From NCBI GenBank assembly GCA_035517775.1, contig DATIYF010000061.1, forward strand, positions 1 to 55,348: a stretch of 55,348 nucleotides of DNA, given 5' to 3'. The notes beneath the pieces were generated by a model. The model had not been told where the DNA came from, searched no databases, and was given only the letters and a program-made list of their open reading frames with translations. Below, piece by piece: positions 8,837 through 16,661 of this stretch (positions within the stretch are counted from its first letter, which is position 1; each line of letters starts with the position of its first letter). The stretch comes from DATIYF01 sp035517775. GTDB taxonomy: Bacteria; Acidobacteriota; Terriglobia; Terriglobales; Acidobacteriaceae. The translations under genes were made by a program, and so were the position numbers.

Positions 8837-10297
8837 ATGCCGTCTCTTCAACGTCGCTTTGGCTCCAGATTTGCTTTCCTTCTTCTCGTTTCTCATCTGC
8901 TGTCTCCGGGTGTCGCTCAAAATCCGCCGGGGAATGCCTCGCCGCCGTCAGGCGCGGGCTGGAAAATCAACTTCGACGGGAGCGGTTCGAGTCCCGTGAG
9001 CGCCGATGGTGTGCTCTATGTGGGGTCTGCAGACGGAGCGGTTTATGCGCTGGATCCGAATACTGGAGTAACGAGGTGGCGCTTTCAGACCGGTGAGGAG
9101 CTCTCGCCGCTGACTTCCACCCCACAGGTCATAACCGTACCTCGTGGCACCAGCGCTATTGGCCAAGCCCTGGCCGGAAAGAAAGCCGCGGAACAGCAAA
9201 GGGAGCAAGGCATAAGAAGAGTGGACATGACACCCGCCATCGAAAAGGGAACGCTCTTTATTGGCTCGGGTGATCGTTTGTTCTATGCTCTCGACGCCGC
9301 CACCGGGACGAAGAAGTGGTCGTACGACATGGGCTACCCGATGGCCAATAACAACAACACCGATAATCCCGTGCCGCCTGCCGTCCTCCGGGCCGACACG
9401 GTTTTTTTCGCGACCGATGATGGCCTCCACGCCATCGATGCTCTCACAGGCAGGCGGAAATGGCTGTTTGAAACCTGGCAGGCAAGCTATTTTGATCGCA
9501 AGCACGCTGCCGAAGGGCCGGTTCTGGGCGATAACGTCATCTTACTGACAATGTGGGTCTTCACTGATCCGAACACGCAAAAAAGCTTCCTCTACGCGGT
9601 TGATCCGGAATCGGGCAAAGCAAAGTGGGTGACCAGCGTGGGCGGATGGGATGTTACCGCGCCGACGACGTCTAAGGGACTGGTGTTTTTCGCCGTCGAA
9701 GATCCCGGACCAACGCCTACCACTTTTTCAGGTCGCGCCACGCTGTATGCAATCAACGCAGCCGATGGACAGGTGAAATGGAAATTTAACAGCGCACGAA
9801 AGTACGGAACTCACCTGTTAATCGCTGGCAATACCATCTACTTCGGTACCGACTCGACCCTCTCGGCATTGGAACTTGAAACCGGACGCCAACTCTGGAG
9901 TTTCAGCGCGGACGACATTGGCGCGAGCCTCCAGGCGGACGACCATCACCTCTATGTGGTAACTCATAAAGGCTCAAGTATGCGCCCGAAAGATATTCTT
10001 CACGCCCTCGTCCTATCCACCGGGGAGGAGAAATGGGCGCAAAGCTTTAGCGGGTCTTTGCAAGTGGTCATGGTCGAGGAGGGGGTTGTGTACGCCGGCC
10101 AGGAAAATCTCCATGCCATGGATGCCGCTTCCGGCAAGGAGTTGTGGTCGTTCAAGGGAGGGCACGGGTCGTTGCGGCTGATTGCAGGGGGAAGAGTTTT
10201 CCTGATCTCGCCGACCATAGACTACATTGGAACAAAACGCGTGGACCGGGGTTATCTCCTGGCAATTGATGCAAAAACAGGCAAGCTGAAACCCTAG
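8837..10297 (+). CDS. Secreted PQQ-like beta-propeller repeat protein
   Basis: 486 residues with an N-terminal signal peptide (FAFLLLVSHLLSPGVAQ) and then multiple propeller blades of the PQQ/WD-like type: repeated YALDPNTGVTRWRF, FYALDAATGTKKWSY, LHAIDALTGRRKWLF, LYAVDPESGKAKWV, LYAINAADGQVKWKF, LSALELETGRQLWSF, LHAMDAASGKELWSF and LLAIDAKTGKLKP. About eight blades can be counted, as in quinoprotein alcohol dehydrogenases or BamB. I do not see the catalytic features of a PQQ dehydrogenase, nor a cytochrome CxxCH motif, so it may be a structural or binding propeller. It stands alone on the plus strand. Confidence 0.85.
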   Translation: MPSLQRRFGSRFAFLLLVSHLLSPGVAQNPPGNASPPSGAGWKINFDGSGSSPVSADGVLYVGSADGAVYALDPNTGVTRWRFQTGEELSPLTSTPQVITVPRGTSAIGQALAGKKAAEQQREQGIRRVDMTPAIEKGTLFIGSGDRLFYALDAATGTKKWSYDMGYPMANNNNTDNPVPPAVLRADTVFFATDDGLHAIDALTGRRKWLFETWQASYFDRKHAAEGPVLGDNVILLTMWVFTDPNTQKSFLYAVDPESGKAKWVTSVGGWDVTAPTTSKGLVFFAVEDPGPTPTTFSGRATLYAINAADGQVKWKFNSARKYGTHLLIAGNTIYFGTDSTLSALELETGRQLWSFSADDIGASLQADDHHLYVVTHKGSSMRPKDILHALVLSTGEEKWAQSFSGSLQVVMVEEGVVYAGQENLHAMDAASGKELWSFKGGHGSLRLIAGGRVFLISPTIDYIGTKRVDRGYLLAIDAKTGKLKP

Positions 10298-10491
10298 ACG
10301 GAATCTTACTCTACCGGAGCGGCCCCTTTCAGGCGAGGACCATCGTTTCTTCCCGGGCCAACAGGCTTACCGAAAATTGTTGCGTTCCAGAAGTGGGCTT
10401 CGAGGAGGCTGCAATCGGCAGTGAGAACCATGCTCATCCCTCTATCCTACTCGTTCTGTCTAGCCGCACGTGCGTGCGCCTTTCATCCCCT

Positions 10492-10878
10492 CTAACGGTT
10501 GGCCAAACTGGCTATCTCGCCCAGCCCCAGCAATCTCTGATCTGCGGTCAACAAGGTCAGCTTCAACACCTTGGCAGTTGCTGCCAGAAAGCGGTCGGCG
10601 GGGTCGCGGTGGGGCAATGGTAATGCCATTCCGACACGCACGATTTCGCGAGTCAATGGGGCTTCGCGCAACTGCTCTCCCGCGCGCTCCACCCAGGCAA
10701 ACGGGTTCTCAACACGAATCGTTCCCTTCTGCATCAACACCAGAGCTTCCCAAACGCTTACGGGAGAGAGCCAGAGCTCATTCGTCTCATTCGAGAGTTC
10801 GCGTGCGGCGCGTTTCCCGAGCCGCTTCGGGTCCGACTTGCTCCAGATCCAGATATGCGTATCCAGAAGAAGGTTCAA
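10492..10878 (-). CDS. vapC: VapC-like PIN-domain toxin (ribonuclease)
   Basis: 128 residues with the acidic PIN pattern: LLLDTHIWIW (first Asp), SVWEALVL (Glu), DPADRFLAATA (Asp) and LLTADQRLL (Asp). PIN toxins of TA pairs cut RNA, often initiator tRNA or rRNA; the target here is unknown. It starts with TTG whose T-T-G-A overlaps the antitoxin stop TGA by 4 nt, so translation is coupled. The gap 10298-10491 after it contains nothing recognisable. Confidence 0.92.
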   Translation of the reverse strand: MNLLLDTHIWIWSKSDPKRLGKRAARELSNETNELWLSPVSVWEALVLMQKGTIRVENPFAWVERAGEQLREAPLTREIVRVGMALPLPHRDPADRFLAATAKVLKLTLLTADQRLLGLGEIASLANR

Positions 10879-11114
10879 TCGCGGTAAGCCTCGACGTCTT
10901 CCAAATCAATTACAGGCGACACGATATCTCCTATGAACTCGACAGTTCCCAGCATGTCGCCAAGGAACTCTCGCTTGCGGTCGGGGCCGGCTGGAATGAC
11001 CTCTGCCACCGGACGGCCATGGCGTGTAATGCGCAATGGCTGGCGGGTCTTGTGGACCTGGTCAATCAGGCCGAGGCATTTGGCTTTAAATTCGGAAATC
11101 GAGACGTCGTTCAT
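10875..11114 (-). CDS. Phd/YefM-type antitoxin
   Basis: 79 residues starting at MNDVSISEFKAKCLGLIDQVHKTRQPLRITRHGRPVAEVIP, the standard Phd/YefM N-terminal fold that dimerises and binds the operator. The C-terminal part (EFIGDIVSPVIDLEDVEAYRD) would neutralise the PIN toxin. A longer reading from an upstream Met (11150) is open but crosses the promoter motifs and is rejected. It forms a 4-nt overlapping operon with the PIN gene, directly downstream of etfA on the same strand. Confidence 0.9.
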   Translation of the reverse strand: MNDVSISEFKAKCLGLIDQVHKTRQPLRITRHGRPVAEVIPAGPDRKREFLGDMLGTVEFIGDIVSPVIDLEDVEAYRD

Positions 11115-11121
11115 GACCACT

Positions 11122-11151
11122 ATTCTATCTATGGTCAATATAATGGTCAAT
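11122..11151 (-). promoter_or_regulatory. Toxin-antitoxin promoter with direct-repeat operator
   Basis: Read on the minus strand: -35 TTGACC (11145-11150), 17-nt spacer, -10 TAGAAT (11122-11127), then only 7 nt to the antitoxin ATG, which predicts a leaderless or nearly leaderless mRNA. Two direct repeats ATGGTCAAT (plus strand 11131-11139 and 11143-11151), 12 bp apart, overlap the promoter and are a likely autoregulatory operator. Confidence 0.6.
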
Positions 11152-11166
11152 TATTAAATGGCCACT

Positions 11167-12159
11167 CTACCCTCCCGTCTTTGCCTTTTTCACTTCCTCG
11201 ATCAACGGCGGGACGACATCGAACAGATTGCCGACTACGGCGTAATCGGCGATCTCAAAAATCGGCGCCTCGGAATCCTTGTTCACCGCCACAATGGTGC
11301 GCGAGCCCTTCATGCCCACGATATGCTGAATGGCGCCGCTGATGCCAAGGGCAAGGTACAGCTTGGGGGCAACCGTCTGGCCGGAAGACCCGATCTGGCG
11401 GTCCATAGGAAGCCAGCCGGAGTCGCAGATGGGGCGAGAAGCAGCGATTTCGCCCCCCAGGGCCTCGGCCAACTGCTTCGCGAGTTCGATGTTTTTCTGC
11501 TCCCTGATGCCGCGGCCTACGGAGACGATAATTTCTGCCTGGGTAAGGTCCACGGCCTGCTTGGCCTCTTTGAAGACCTCCTGCGGCTTGTTGCGAATCA
11601 CATCGTCAGCAATGTCAGCCTTCACCGTCTCCACCGGGGCGGCAGAAGATCCGGCTTCCACCTTATCCCCGCGAAACGAGCCGTTCTGAAAGGTTACGAA
11701 CCAGGGAGGATCGCAGGCAAAGCTGACGTCGGCGGCCAATTTGCCCTGGAACATCTGCCGGGTAAAGAAAAGTTTATCGCCTTCTTTCTTGTACCCGATG
11801 CAATCGCTGATGACCGTGCGCCCCTGTGCGGTTGCGAGCTTAGGGATAAAGTCGCGCACCTGGTAGGTGTGCGGCATGAGCACCAGATGCGGCGGCCTGG
11901 CTTCGATAAGCTGTTTGAGCGCCGCGGCAAACGCCTCCGGCGTGTAGGGTTCGAGCCGGGGTGATTCCACCGCATAAACCTTGGCGACTTTCTTTGCCGC
12001 GAGTTCGTTTGCCAATGCGGAAACGCCCGCGCCTGCGACGGCGGCTTGCAATTCCCAGCCGGTTTCGGCGGCCAGCGCCTGGCCCGCGGCCAGCGTTTCC
12101 CAGGAAACGCGATTCAGTTTGCCTTCCCGTTGTTCGGCGACGACCAGAATGTTCGGCAT
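11167..12159 (-). CDS. etfA: Electron transfer flavoprotein alpha subunit
   Basis: 330 residues, the large FAD-binding ETF subunit. The N-terminal domain (ILVVAEQREGKLNRVSWETL) is the ETF alpha/beta fold. The C-terminal FAD domain has VSVGRGIREQ, GSSGQTVAPKLYLALGISGAIQHIVGM and the PROSITE-like tail IVAVNKDSEAPIFEIADYAVVGNL. Together with EtfB it accepts electrons from acyl-CoA and related dehydrogenases and passes them to ETF-QO (6693-8408). It lies 79 nt downstream of etfB on the same strand. The start ATG fits homologues. Confidence 0.96.
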   Translation of the reverse strand: MPNILVVAEQREGKLNRVSWETLAAGQALAAETGWELQAAVAGAGVSALANELAAKKVAKVYAVESPRLEPYTPEAFAAALKQLIEARPPHLVLMPHTYQVRDFIPKLATAQGRTVISDCIGYKKEGDKLFFTRQMFQGKLAADVSFACDPPWFVTFQNGSFRGDKVEAGSSAAPVETVKADIADDVIRNKPQEVFKEAKQAVDLTQAEIIVSVGRGIREQKNIELAKQLAEALGGEIAASRPICDSGWLPMDRQIGSSGQTVAPKLYLALGISGAIQHIVGMKGSRTIVAVNKDSEAPIFEIADYAVVGNLFDVVPPLIEEVKKAKTGG

Positions 12160-12238
12160 GGTTTTCAGTTCTCGAGCGCTGGCTTCACGCCGCTTGCTGC
12201 CCCGAGTTGCATCGAGTTCTCAGCCCATCGTTTCGCGG

Positions 12239-13009
12239 TTACAGAACACGGGCTTCATTGCGCAGCTTCTCCACCAACTTTTTTGCCACTTCGCCGGCAG
12301 GCCCTTCCAGGAATTCCGTGTTCTTGGTCTTCTGGGGAACATAAAGCCGCTCGATCTTCTGCAGATTTGCTGCGATAGCCGCCTGAACCTCGGGCAGAGC
12401 AACTTTCCTCAGGGGTTTGTTCTTGGCCTGCTTAATGCCAATCAGCGTGGCATAGCGCAGCTTGTTGATGCCCGACTGGATGGTCAATACCGCCGGCAGC
12501 GGCATATCCACGAATTGAAAATACCCGGCCTCGAGTTCGCGCTTCACGCGAATTCCGCCATCGCTTTTCTCAATCTGCATGATGATGGTGGCATGGGGCC
12601 AGCCCAGCAGTTCCGCCAGAATTACGCCGGTTTGTGCGTAGCCGTAGTCGTCCGACTGCAGGCCGGTAAAAATGAGATCGAACGCCTCGTCTTTGATCGC
12701 GGCCGCAAAGGCGCGCGCGGTGTTGAAGGCATCCAGGGCGACGAAGGCGTTGTCGTCAAGGTGAATGGCGCGGTCGGCGCCCTTGGCCAGGGCCTCGCGC
12801 AGCACCTGCTGGGCGCGCGCCGGGCCGGCGGTGATGGCGACCACCTCGCCGCCGTGCTTTTCCTTCTGCCGCAGCGCTTCCTCCAGCGCATACGCGTCGG
12901 GCTCATTCACTTCGTAGGAAACGTCTTCGCGAATCCAGGACTGGTTTTCGTTGAGTTTGAGGGGCGCGTCTTTTTGCGGCACCTGCTTCATGCACACCAG
13001 AATCTTCAA
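12239..13009 (-). CDS. etfB: Electron transfer flavoprotein beta subunit
   Basis: 256 residues of the AMP-binding ETF subunit: MKILVCMKQVPQ at the N-terminus, NEPDAYALEEALRQKEKHGGEV and the ETF-beta signature region (VKRELEAGYFQFVDMPLPAVLTIQSGINKLRYATL). The start codon is TTG (13009), with GAGG 7 nt upstream; no ATG fits better. First gene of the etfBA unit. Confidence 0.95.
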   Translation of the reverse strand: MKILVCMKQVPQKDAPLKLNENQSWIREDVSYEVNEPDAYALEEALRQKEKHGGEVVAITAGPARAQQVLREALAKGADRAIHLDDNAFVALDAFNTARAFAAAIKDEAFDLIFTGLQSDDYGYAQTGVILAELLGWPHATIIMQIEKSDGGIRVKRELEAGYFQFVDMPLPAVLTIQSGINKLRYATLIGIKQAKNKPLRKVALPEVQAAIAANLQKIERLYVPQKTKNTEFLEGPAGEVAKKLVEKLRNEARVL

Positions 13010-13161
13010 ATGGAAACCTCGCCGCAGCGCGGGTCTAATCTCGCGCAGGAAACGAGTCAGTATAAATGAGCAGCGGGGAGTACGGAAGGAGCGAGGCCCG
13101 AGCGGAGCGGTTTCGCCCTCAGGCGCGCAACCTGGCGGGCGAAACCAGAAAGGACGCAGAA

Positions 13162-13647
13162 TCAGCCGACTGCGGGCTCCGCAACCACCACCTTCCTGCT
13201 TCCGTTGGGGGAAGAGAGCAGCTCCAGTTTGGCGGAGCGGGAGAACAGCGCTTCTCTACTCGCGGGATAGATAAACTCATGCCCGTAGCGCATTCCGGGG
13301 TAATACCACTCCAGCAGCGCCTGCGGACGGTCGTGCGGCCGCTTCGCAAACTGCAGTTCGATCTTGCCGGTTGAGGCCCTGCGCAGGACCGCATTGGTTT
13401 GCTCGGTGGCGTAAAGCTGGCTCCAGTTCTCGCTGTAGATCTGCACGATATTGCGGTCGGAAGTGGAATTCAGCAGCCGGAACCAATAGGTGCCGGCGGG
13501 CAGAACCGCGCCCGGAATCGCGACCGGCTGGTTGAAAGTGAATTTAATTGCCTGGTTCCAGAGGCTTGCCTGGGCCTTTGGCGCCAGCGCGGCGCCAGTG
13601 CCAAACAGCAGGGCCAGCGCAAGAAACATCGTCTTTGAAATTCGCAT
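13162..13647 (-). CDS. Secreted protein of unknown function
   Basis: 161 residues with a clear signal peptide (MFLALALLFGTGAALAPKAQA). The mature part has a beta-rich pattern: IKFTFNQPVAIPGAVLPAGTYWFRL, IVQIYSENW, YATEQTNAVLR. Proteins with a 'PVAIPGxVLPAGTYxF' core are frequent in acidobacterial genomes by my recollection, but no function is known to me. Flanked by etfB upstream and a repeat element; not in an obvious operon. Confidence 0.75.
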   Translation of the reverse strand: MRISKTMFLALALLFGTGAALAPKAQASLWNQAIKFTFNQPVAIPGAVLPAGTYWFRLLNSTSDRNIVQIYSENWSQLYATEQTNAVLRRASTGKIELQFAKRPHDRPQALLEWYYPGMRYGHEFIYPASREALFSRSAKLELLSSPNGSRKVVVAEPAVG

Positions 13648-13830
13648 ACCACACTCCTTTGAAAGACTATCTATACGGTAGGAAGGCTGGTTGGGGGCGA
13701 GCGTTGCCCGCGAGTTTCGGAAGTAAGTATCGTGAAACGATATATGTTACCGGAACCCGCGCCGGGGGGGGCAGCATCTAAACAACCGTACGATGCAGCC
13801 CGCGCGGAGGAGGGGACATTGGGAAGGGCG

Positions 13831-13920
13831 CGACTTCAGTCGTGCCGCGAAATCTCTGAAAATGCCTCCGGCGCATTAGCGCCTGAAGGAGGTTTGTCGC
13901 CTGAGAGATGTTTTTTCGCG
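13831..13920. repeat. Multi-hairpin intergenic element
   Basis: About 90 nt built from nested inverted repeats: CGACT-TC-AGTCG (13831-13842); an outer pair CGCGAAATCTCT (13846-13857) with AGAGAT...TTCGCG (13904-13920); and an inner hairpin CCTCC-GGCGC-ATTA-GCGCC-TGAA-GGAGG (13865-13892). It looks like a MITE or a mobile palindromic repeat; only one copy is in the window. The rest of the 13648-13923 gap is otherwise featureless. Confidence 0.55.
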
Positions 13921-13923
13921 CTG

Positions 13924-14199
13924 CTAGTCGGTGAAGACTACCGACTGCACGCCCGAGATTTCGAAGCGTTTTCGGCAACGCATGTTCTTACACACCATCA
14001 TGTCGTCGCGGCGCAGCATATAAGAGCGGGCTTTGGCGAACTTAGCGCGGTCGCGCTCATCGGCCCGCGGCGGCAGCAGCCGTTTTTTGGTGCGCACCAG
14101 CCACGCCACCTCATATTCCGCGGATTGGTGGCAATGGGGGCAATTGAGGGTCGCCGGTTTCTTGTCCGGCCGCTCGTCAAAGAAATCGCGTTCATCCAT
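13924..14199 (-). CDS. Small zinc-ribbon protein
   Basis: 91 residues. An N-terminal CPHCHQS pair and a C-terminal CKNMRC pair form a probable four-Cys zinc ribbon. Between them is a basic, charged stretch (VRTKKRLLPPRADERDRAKFAKARSYMLRRDD). This suggests an RNA, DNA or protein-binding adaptor; no family name is recognised. The stop lies directly beside the multi-hairpin element. Confidence 0.7.
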   Translation of the reverse strand: MDERDFFDERPDKKPATLNCPHCHQSAEYEVAWLVRTKKRLLPPRADERDRAKFAKARSYMLRRDDMMVCKNMRCRKRFEISGVQSVVFTD

Positions 14200-14286
14200 A
14201 GCGGTTCGCCCTGCCGCGTTCTTCCGCCTGCAGGCTTTCTTGATTATTACAGGTTCCCCGGGTAGCTGCTATGGCAAGATGGAGCC

Positions 14287-14454
14287 GTGCCCAGGAAGCG
14301 GAAAAAGAAGAAGTTTCGCGCCGTGGAAGCGGTGAAAGCCCTGGCGCGGGAAAGAATCGGAACCCCTCCGCCGGAGCGTGTGGCCCCCAATCCAAAAAAG
14401 AACAAGAAGCAGAAGCACAAGTCCACGCTCGGCAGTCTGCTGCAGGAAGAATGA
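14287..14454 (+). CDS. 55-residue Lys/Arg-rich small protein
   Basis: A short frame beginning with GTG: VPRKRKKKKFRAVEAVKALARERIG, then PPPERV, a second Lys-rich stretch and the ending STLGSLLQEE. The composition is strongly basic with an ordered middle helix (FRAVEAVKALARERIG), unlike a random frame. An AGATGGAG stretch precedes the GTG at short spacing. I believe similar small basic proteins occur in related genomes but cannot confirm it. Nucleic-acid or ribosome association is a guess from charge. Confidence 0.5.
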   Translation: MPRKRKKKKFRAVEAVKALARERIGTPPPERVAPNPKKNKKQKHKSTLGSLLQEE

Positions 14455-14467
14455 GCCCCGGCGCGAT

Positions 14468-15151
14468 TTAGTGGAAGCTTGCGGTGACGGTACGCTCGCT
14501 GGCGGCGTCATGGACAGTGCAGACCAACCCGGAGGCGGAAACCGAGTCGCAGCCCGACCAGCCGCCAAAGCTGGGGCTGTTCGGCCGTGCGGTCAATTGA
14601 ATGGGGCCGCTGCGCGGCAGGCTGGCGCTGCACGTCCCAGCGCAGCTAAGGCCTAAAGGCAAACTGGTGACCGTGCCGGCGCCAGTCCCGGAGAATTTTA
14701 CGGTGAGCCCCGGTTGCGCGGCCGACATGCCAGTGAAACAGACCACCGTCGCGGTCATGTAGCCGGTCACGATCGCGCCCGATGAATTGATATTCCCAAG
14801 GCTATGGTTGGTCTGAACCGTCGCAGAAATCAGCGAGTCTCCACAATCAATGCCGCTGGCAGTGAGCAGGCCGTTTGCATCTACCGTGGCGATGCCCGGT
14901 GAATTCGAGGCCCAGGTAACCTGGCTGGTAATGTCTTTGGTGACAGGGGGATGGATGAAGCTGCCAAGCGCACGCAGTTGCACCGTCAGCCCGGCGTCTG
15001 CAGAGACGGGAATGTTAGCGGCGCCGAAGGTCTCGGCCGCAGGTTGAATGGTGATGGAGGTGAGCTGCTGATCATGGCCGCAGCTCAGGGAAGTCAGCAG
15101 TCCAGCGCTAGCAAGGGCCAAAGTTATGATTTTAGAGCAGTTACGGTTCAT
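14468..15151 (-). CDS. Secreted Ig-like (Big2) domain protein
   Basis: 227 residues from MNRNCSKIITLALASAGLLTSLSC, a signal peptide with a possible lipidation Cys (imperfect lipobox). Residues ~30-110 resemble a bacterial Ig-like group 2 domain (ITIQPAAETF...QLRALGSF...ITSQVTWASNSPGIATVDANGLLTASG). The C-terminal part (VKFSGTGAGTVTSLPLGLSCAGTCSASLPRSGPIQLTARPNSPSFGGWSGC) is the repeat seen in many surface proteins (GxGxVTS...C...C...GWSGC). A surface or adhesion role is inferred. An upstream extension of the frame is not supported. Confidence 0.78.
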   Translation of the reverse strand: MNRNCSKIITLALASAGLLTSLSCGHDQQLTSITIQPAAETFGAANIPVSADAGLTVQLRALGSFIHPPVTKDITSQVTWASNSPGIATVDANGLLTASGIDCGDSLISATVQTNHSLGNINSSGAIVTGYMTATVVCFTGMSAAQPGLTVKFSGTGAGTVTSLPLGLSCAGTCSASLPRSGPIQLTARPNSPSFGGWSGCDSVSASGLVCTVHDAASERTVTASFH

Positions 15152-15290
15152 GCGTCTCCCTGGGCGGCCGGGCAAACAAGTCTTCGGGGGATGCGGTAAT
15201 GTAGTGTAAGTTCGAACCAAAAAGCAAGACACTCTTTGGTTACCCGCATGGGTGAAGGTGGCTGGCTCGGAGCACTTGGCGGCGAAAAAC

Positions 15291-16340
15291 TCATGCCCGC
15301 GCTCTTTTCTTTGCCACCGTTTGCCCCACGAATTTGGCGAAGGCGCGGACGTCCTCTTCCGTGGTATCGAAGGAACACATCCAGCGCACTACCGAGTGCT
15401 CCTCATCCCAAACGTAAAAGAAATAGCGCTCCAGGATTTTGGCGATGGCGCCGCGCGGAATCTGCGCGAACAGGCCGTTGGCCTCCACCGGATAGACGAT
15501 CTTGACTTGCGGAATTTTTTTCAGTTCCATCTCCAGCAGGCGGGCCATGCGGTTGGCGTGGCGCGCGCTGCGCAGCCAGAGATCGCCCGAAAGCAGCCTC
15601 TCGAACTGGACCGCGATAAAGCGCATTTTCGACGCAAGCTGCATGCCCTGTTTGCGCCGGAAGGGAAAGCTGCGGCTCAATTCGCGATGGAAAAAGACCA
15701 CCGCTTCCGCGCCCAGGGCTCCATTCTTGGTGCCGCCGAAGGAAAGAACGTCCACCCCCAGATCGCGCGTGGCCTGCCGCAGGGTGAGGCCAAGAGAGGC
15801 GGCGGCATTGCTGATGCGGGCGCCATCCATATGCAGGAACATGCCGCGCTCGTGAGCAAAGCGCGCCAGCGATCTGACTTCATGCGGCTTATATACCGTG
15901 CCCACTTCGGTGGCTTGCGTGATCGAAATTACGCGTGGCTGCACGTGATGCTGGTCCCCAATGCCGTGATAGGCGCGGCTTACGGCTTTCACCGTGAGCT
16001 TGCCCTGCACCGTGGGAAGCGGAATCAGCTTGCAGCCGGTAAATTTTTCGGGCGCTCCGCATTCATCCACGTAGAGATGTGCGGCCTCGGCACAGATCAC
16101 GGCATGAAAGGGCTCAGCCAGCGCCGCCAGGCTCAGCACGTTCGCCGCAGTGCCGTTGAAGACAAAAAAAACGCCGGTCTCGGCGCCAAAATGGCGGCGA
16201 AAGTGCCGCACGGCGGAGGCGGTCCAGGCGTCATCGCCGTAGCCTACCGCATGGCCGCGGTTGACAGCGGCCATGGCTTCCAGAATCTCAGCATGGACGC
16301 CGGCATTGTTGTCGCTGGCAAAACTGCGTGCAGGTTTCAT
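15291..16340 (-). CDS. ltaE: Threonine aldolase / beta-eliminating lyase-like PLP enzyme
   Basis: 349 residues of fold-type I PLP enzyme. Start at MKPARSFASDNNAGVHAEI, matching the family's 'SDN-AG-H' opening; the longer open frame is not supported. The PLP lysine is in LSFGGTKNGAL and the upstream cofactor Asp in LHMDGARISNA; the glycine/hydrophobic loop FVFNGTAANVLSL is present. Low-specificity threonine aldolases cleave L-threonine to glycine and acetaldehyde. Related aromatic lyases share the motifs, so exact substrate is uncertain. The 285-nt gap upstream carries a CTTCGTG repeat. Confidence 0.88.
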   Translation of the reverse strand: MKPARSFASDNNAGVHAEILEAMAAVNRGHAVGYGDDAWTASAVRHFRRHFGAETGVFFVFNGTAANVLSLAALAEPFHAVICAEAAHLYVDECGAPEKFTGCKLIPLPTVQGKLTVKAVSRAYHGIGDQHHVQPRVISITQATEVGTVYKPHEVRSLARFAHERGMFLHMDGARISNAAASLGLTLRQATRDLGVDVLSFGGTKNGALGAEAVVFFHRELSRSFPFRRKQGMQLASKMRFIAVQFERLLSGDLWLRSARHANRMARLLEMELKKIPQVKIVYPVEANGLFAQIPRGAIAKILERYFFYVWDEEHSVVRWMCSFDTTEEDVRAFAKFVGQTVAKKRARA

Positions 16341-16462
16341 TGGCGGACTGAGCAACAATGTAGCAGAGTGAAAGAACTTGCGTGCACTTGCGCTGCGCGG
16401 TAGCGGGTCAGTTTCGCGGTGGACCGGCGCAACCATCGAACCACGGCGGCTGCAGAAAGATT

Positions 16463-16500
16463 CCTCCGTGATGCCTTCGTGCCCTTTGTGGTGAAAGTTG
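16463..16500. repeat. CTTCGTGnCCTTyGTGGTGAA-type repeat, copy 1
   Basis: A short copy (CCTTCGTGCCCTTTGTGG) of the CCACGAAGG-type dispersed repeat that recurs at 26664-26830 and 44290-44405. Confidence 0.6.
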
Positions 16501-16661
16501 TCAAACGCCACGGTGGTTTGCCTGGGGTTGCCCCGGTCGCATCAGGTACAATTTATTTTTGGAGTCGCGCCGGGCCTCTTAGCTATCCAATCTAACTTAA
16601 CTGCGTCCATTGCCATTTTAGGGCCGTGGCGCAGGCACGCGCGACCAATCAAAACGACTCC

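Noticed and set aside
8837..10297. PQQ-dependent alcohol dehydrogenase
   Set aside because: The blades are present but no cytochrome c motif and no recognisable active-site disulfide or Ca-binding pattern.
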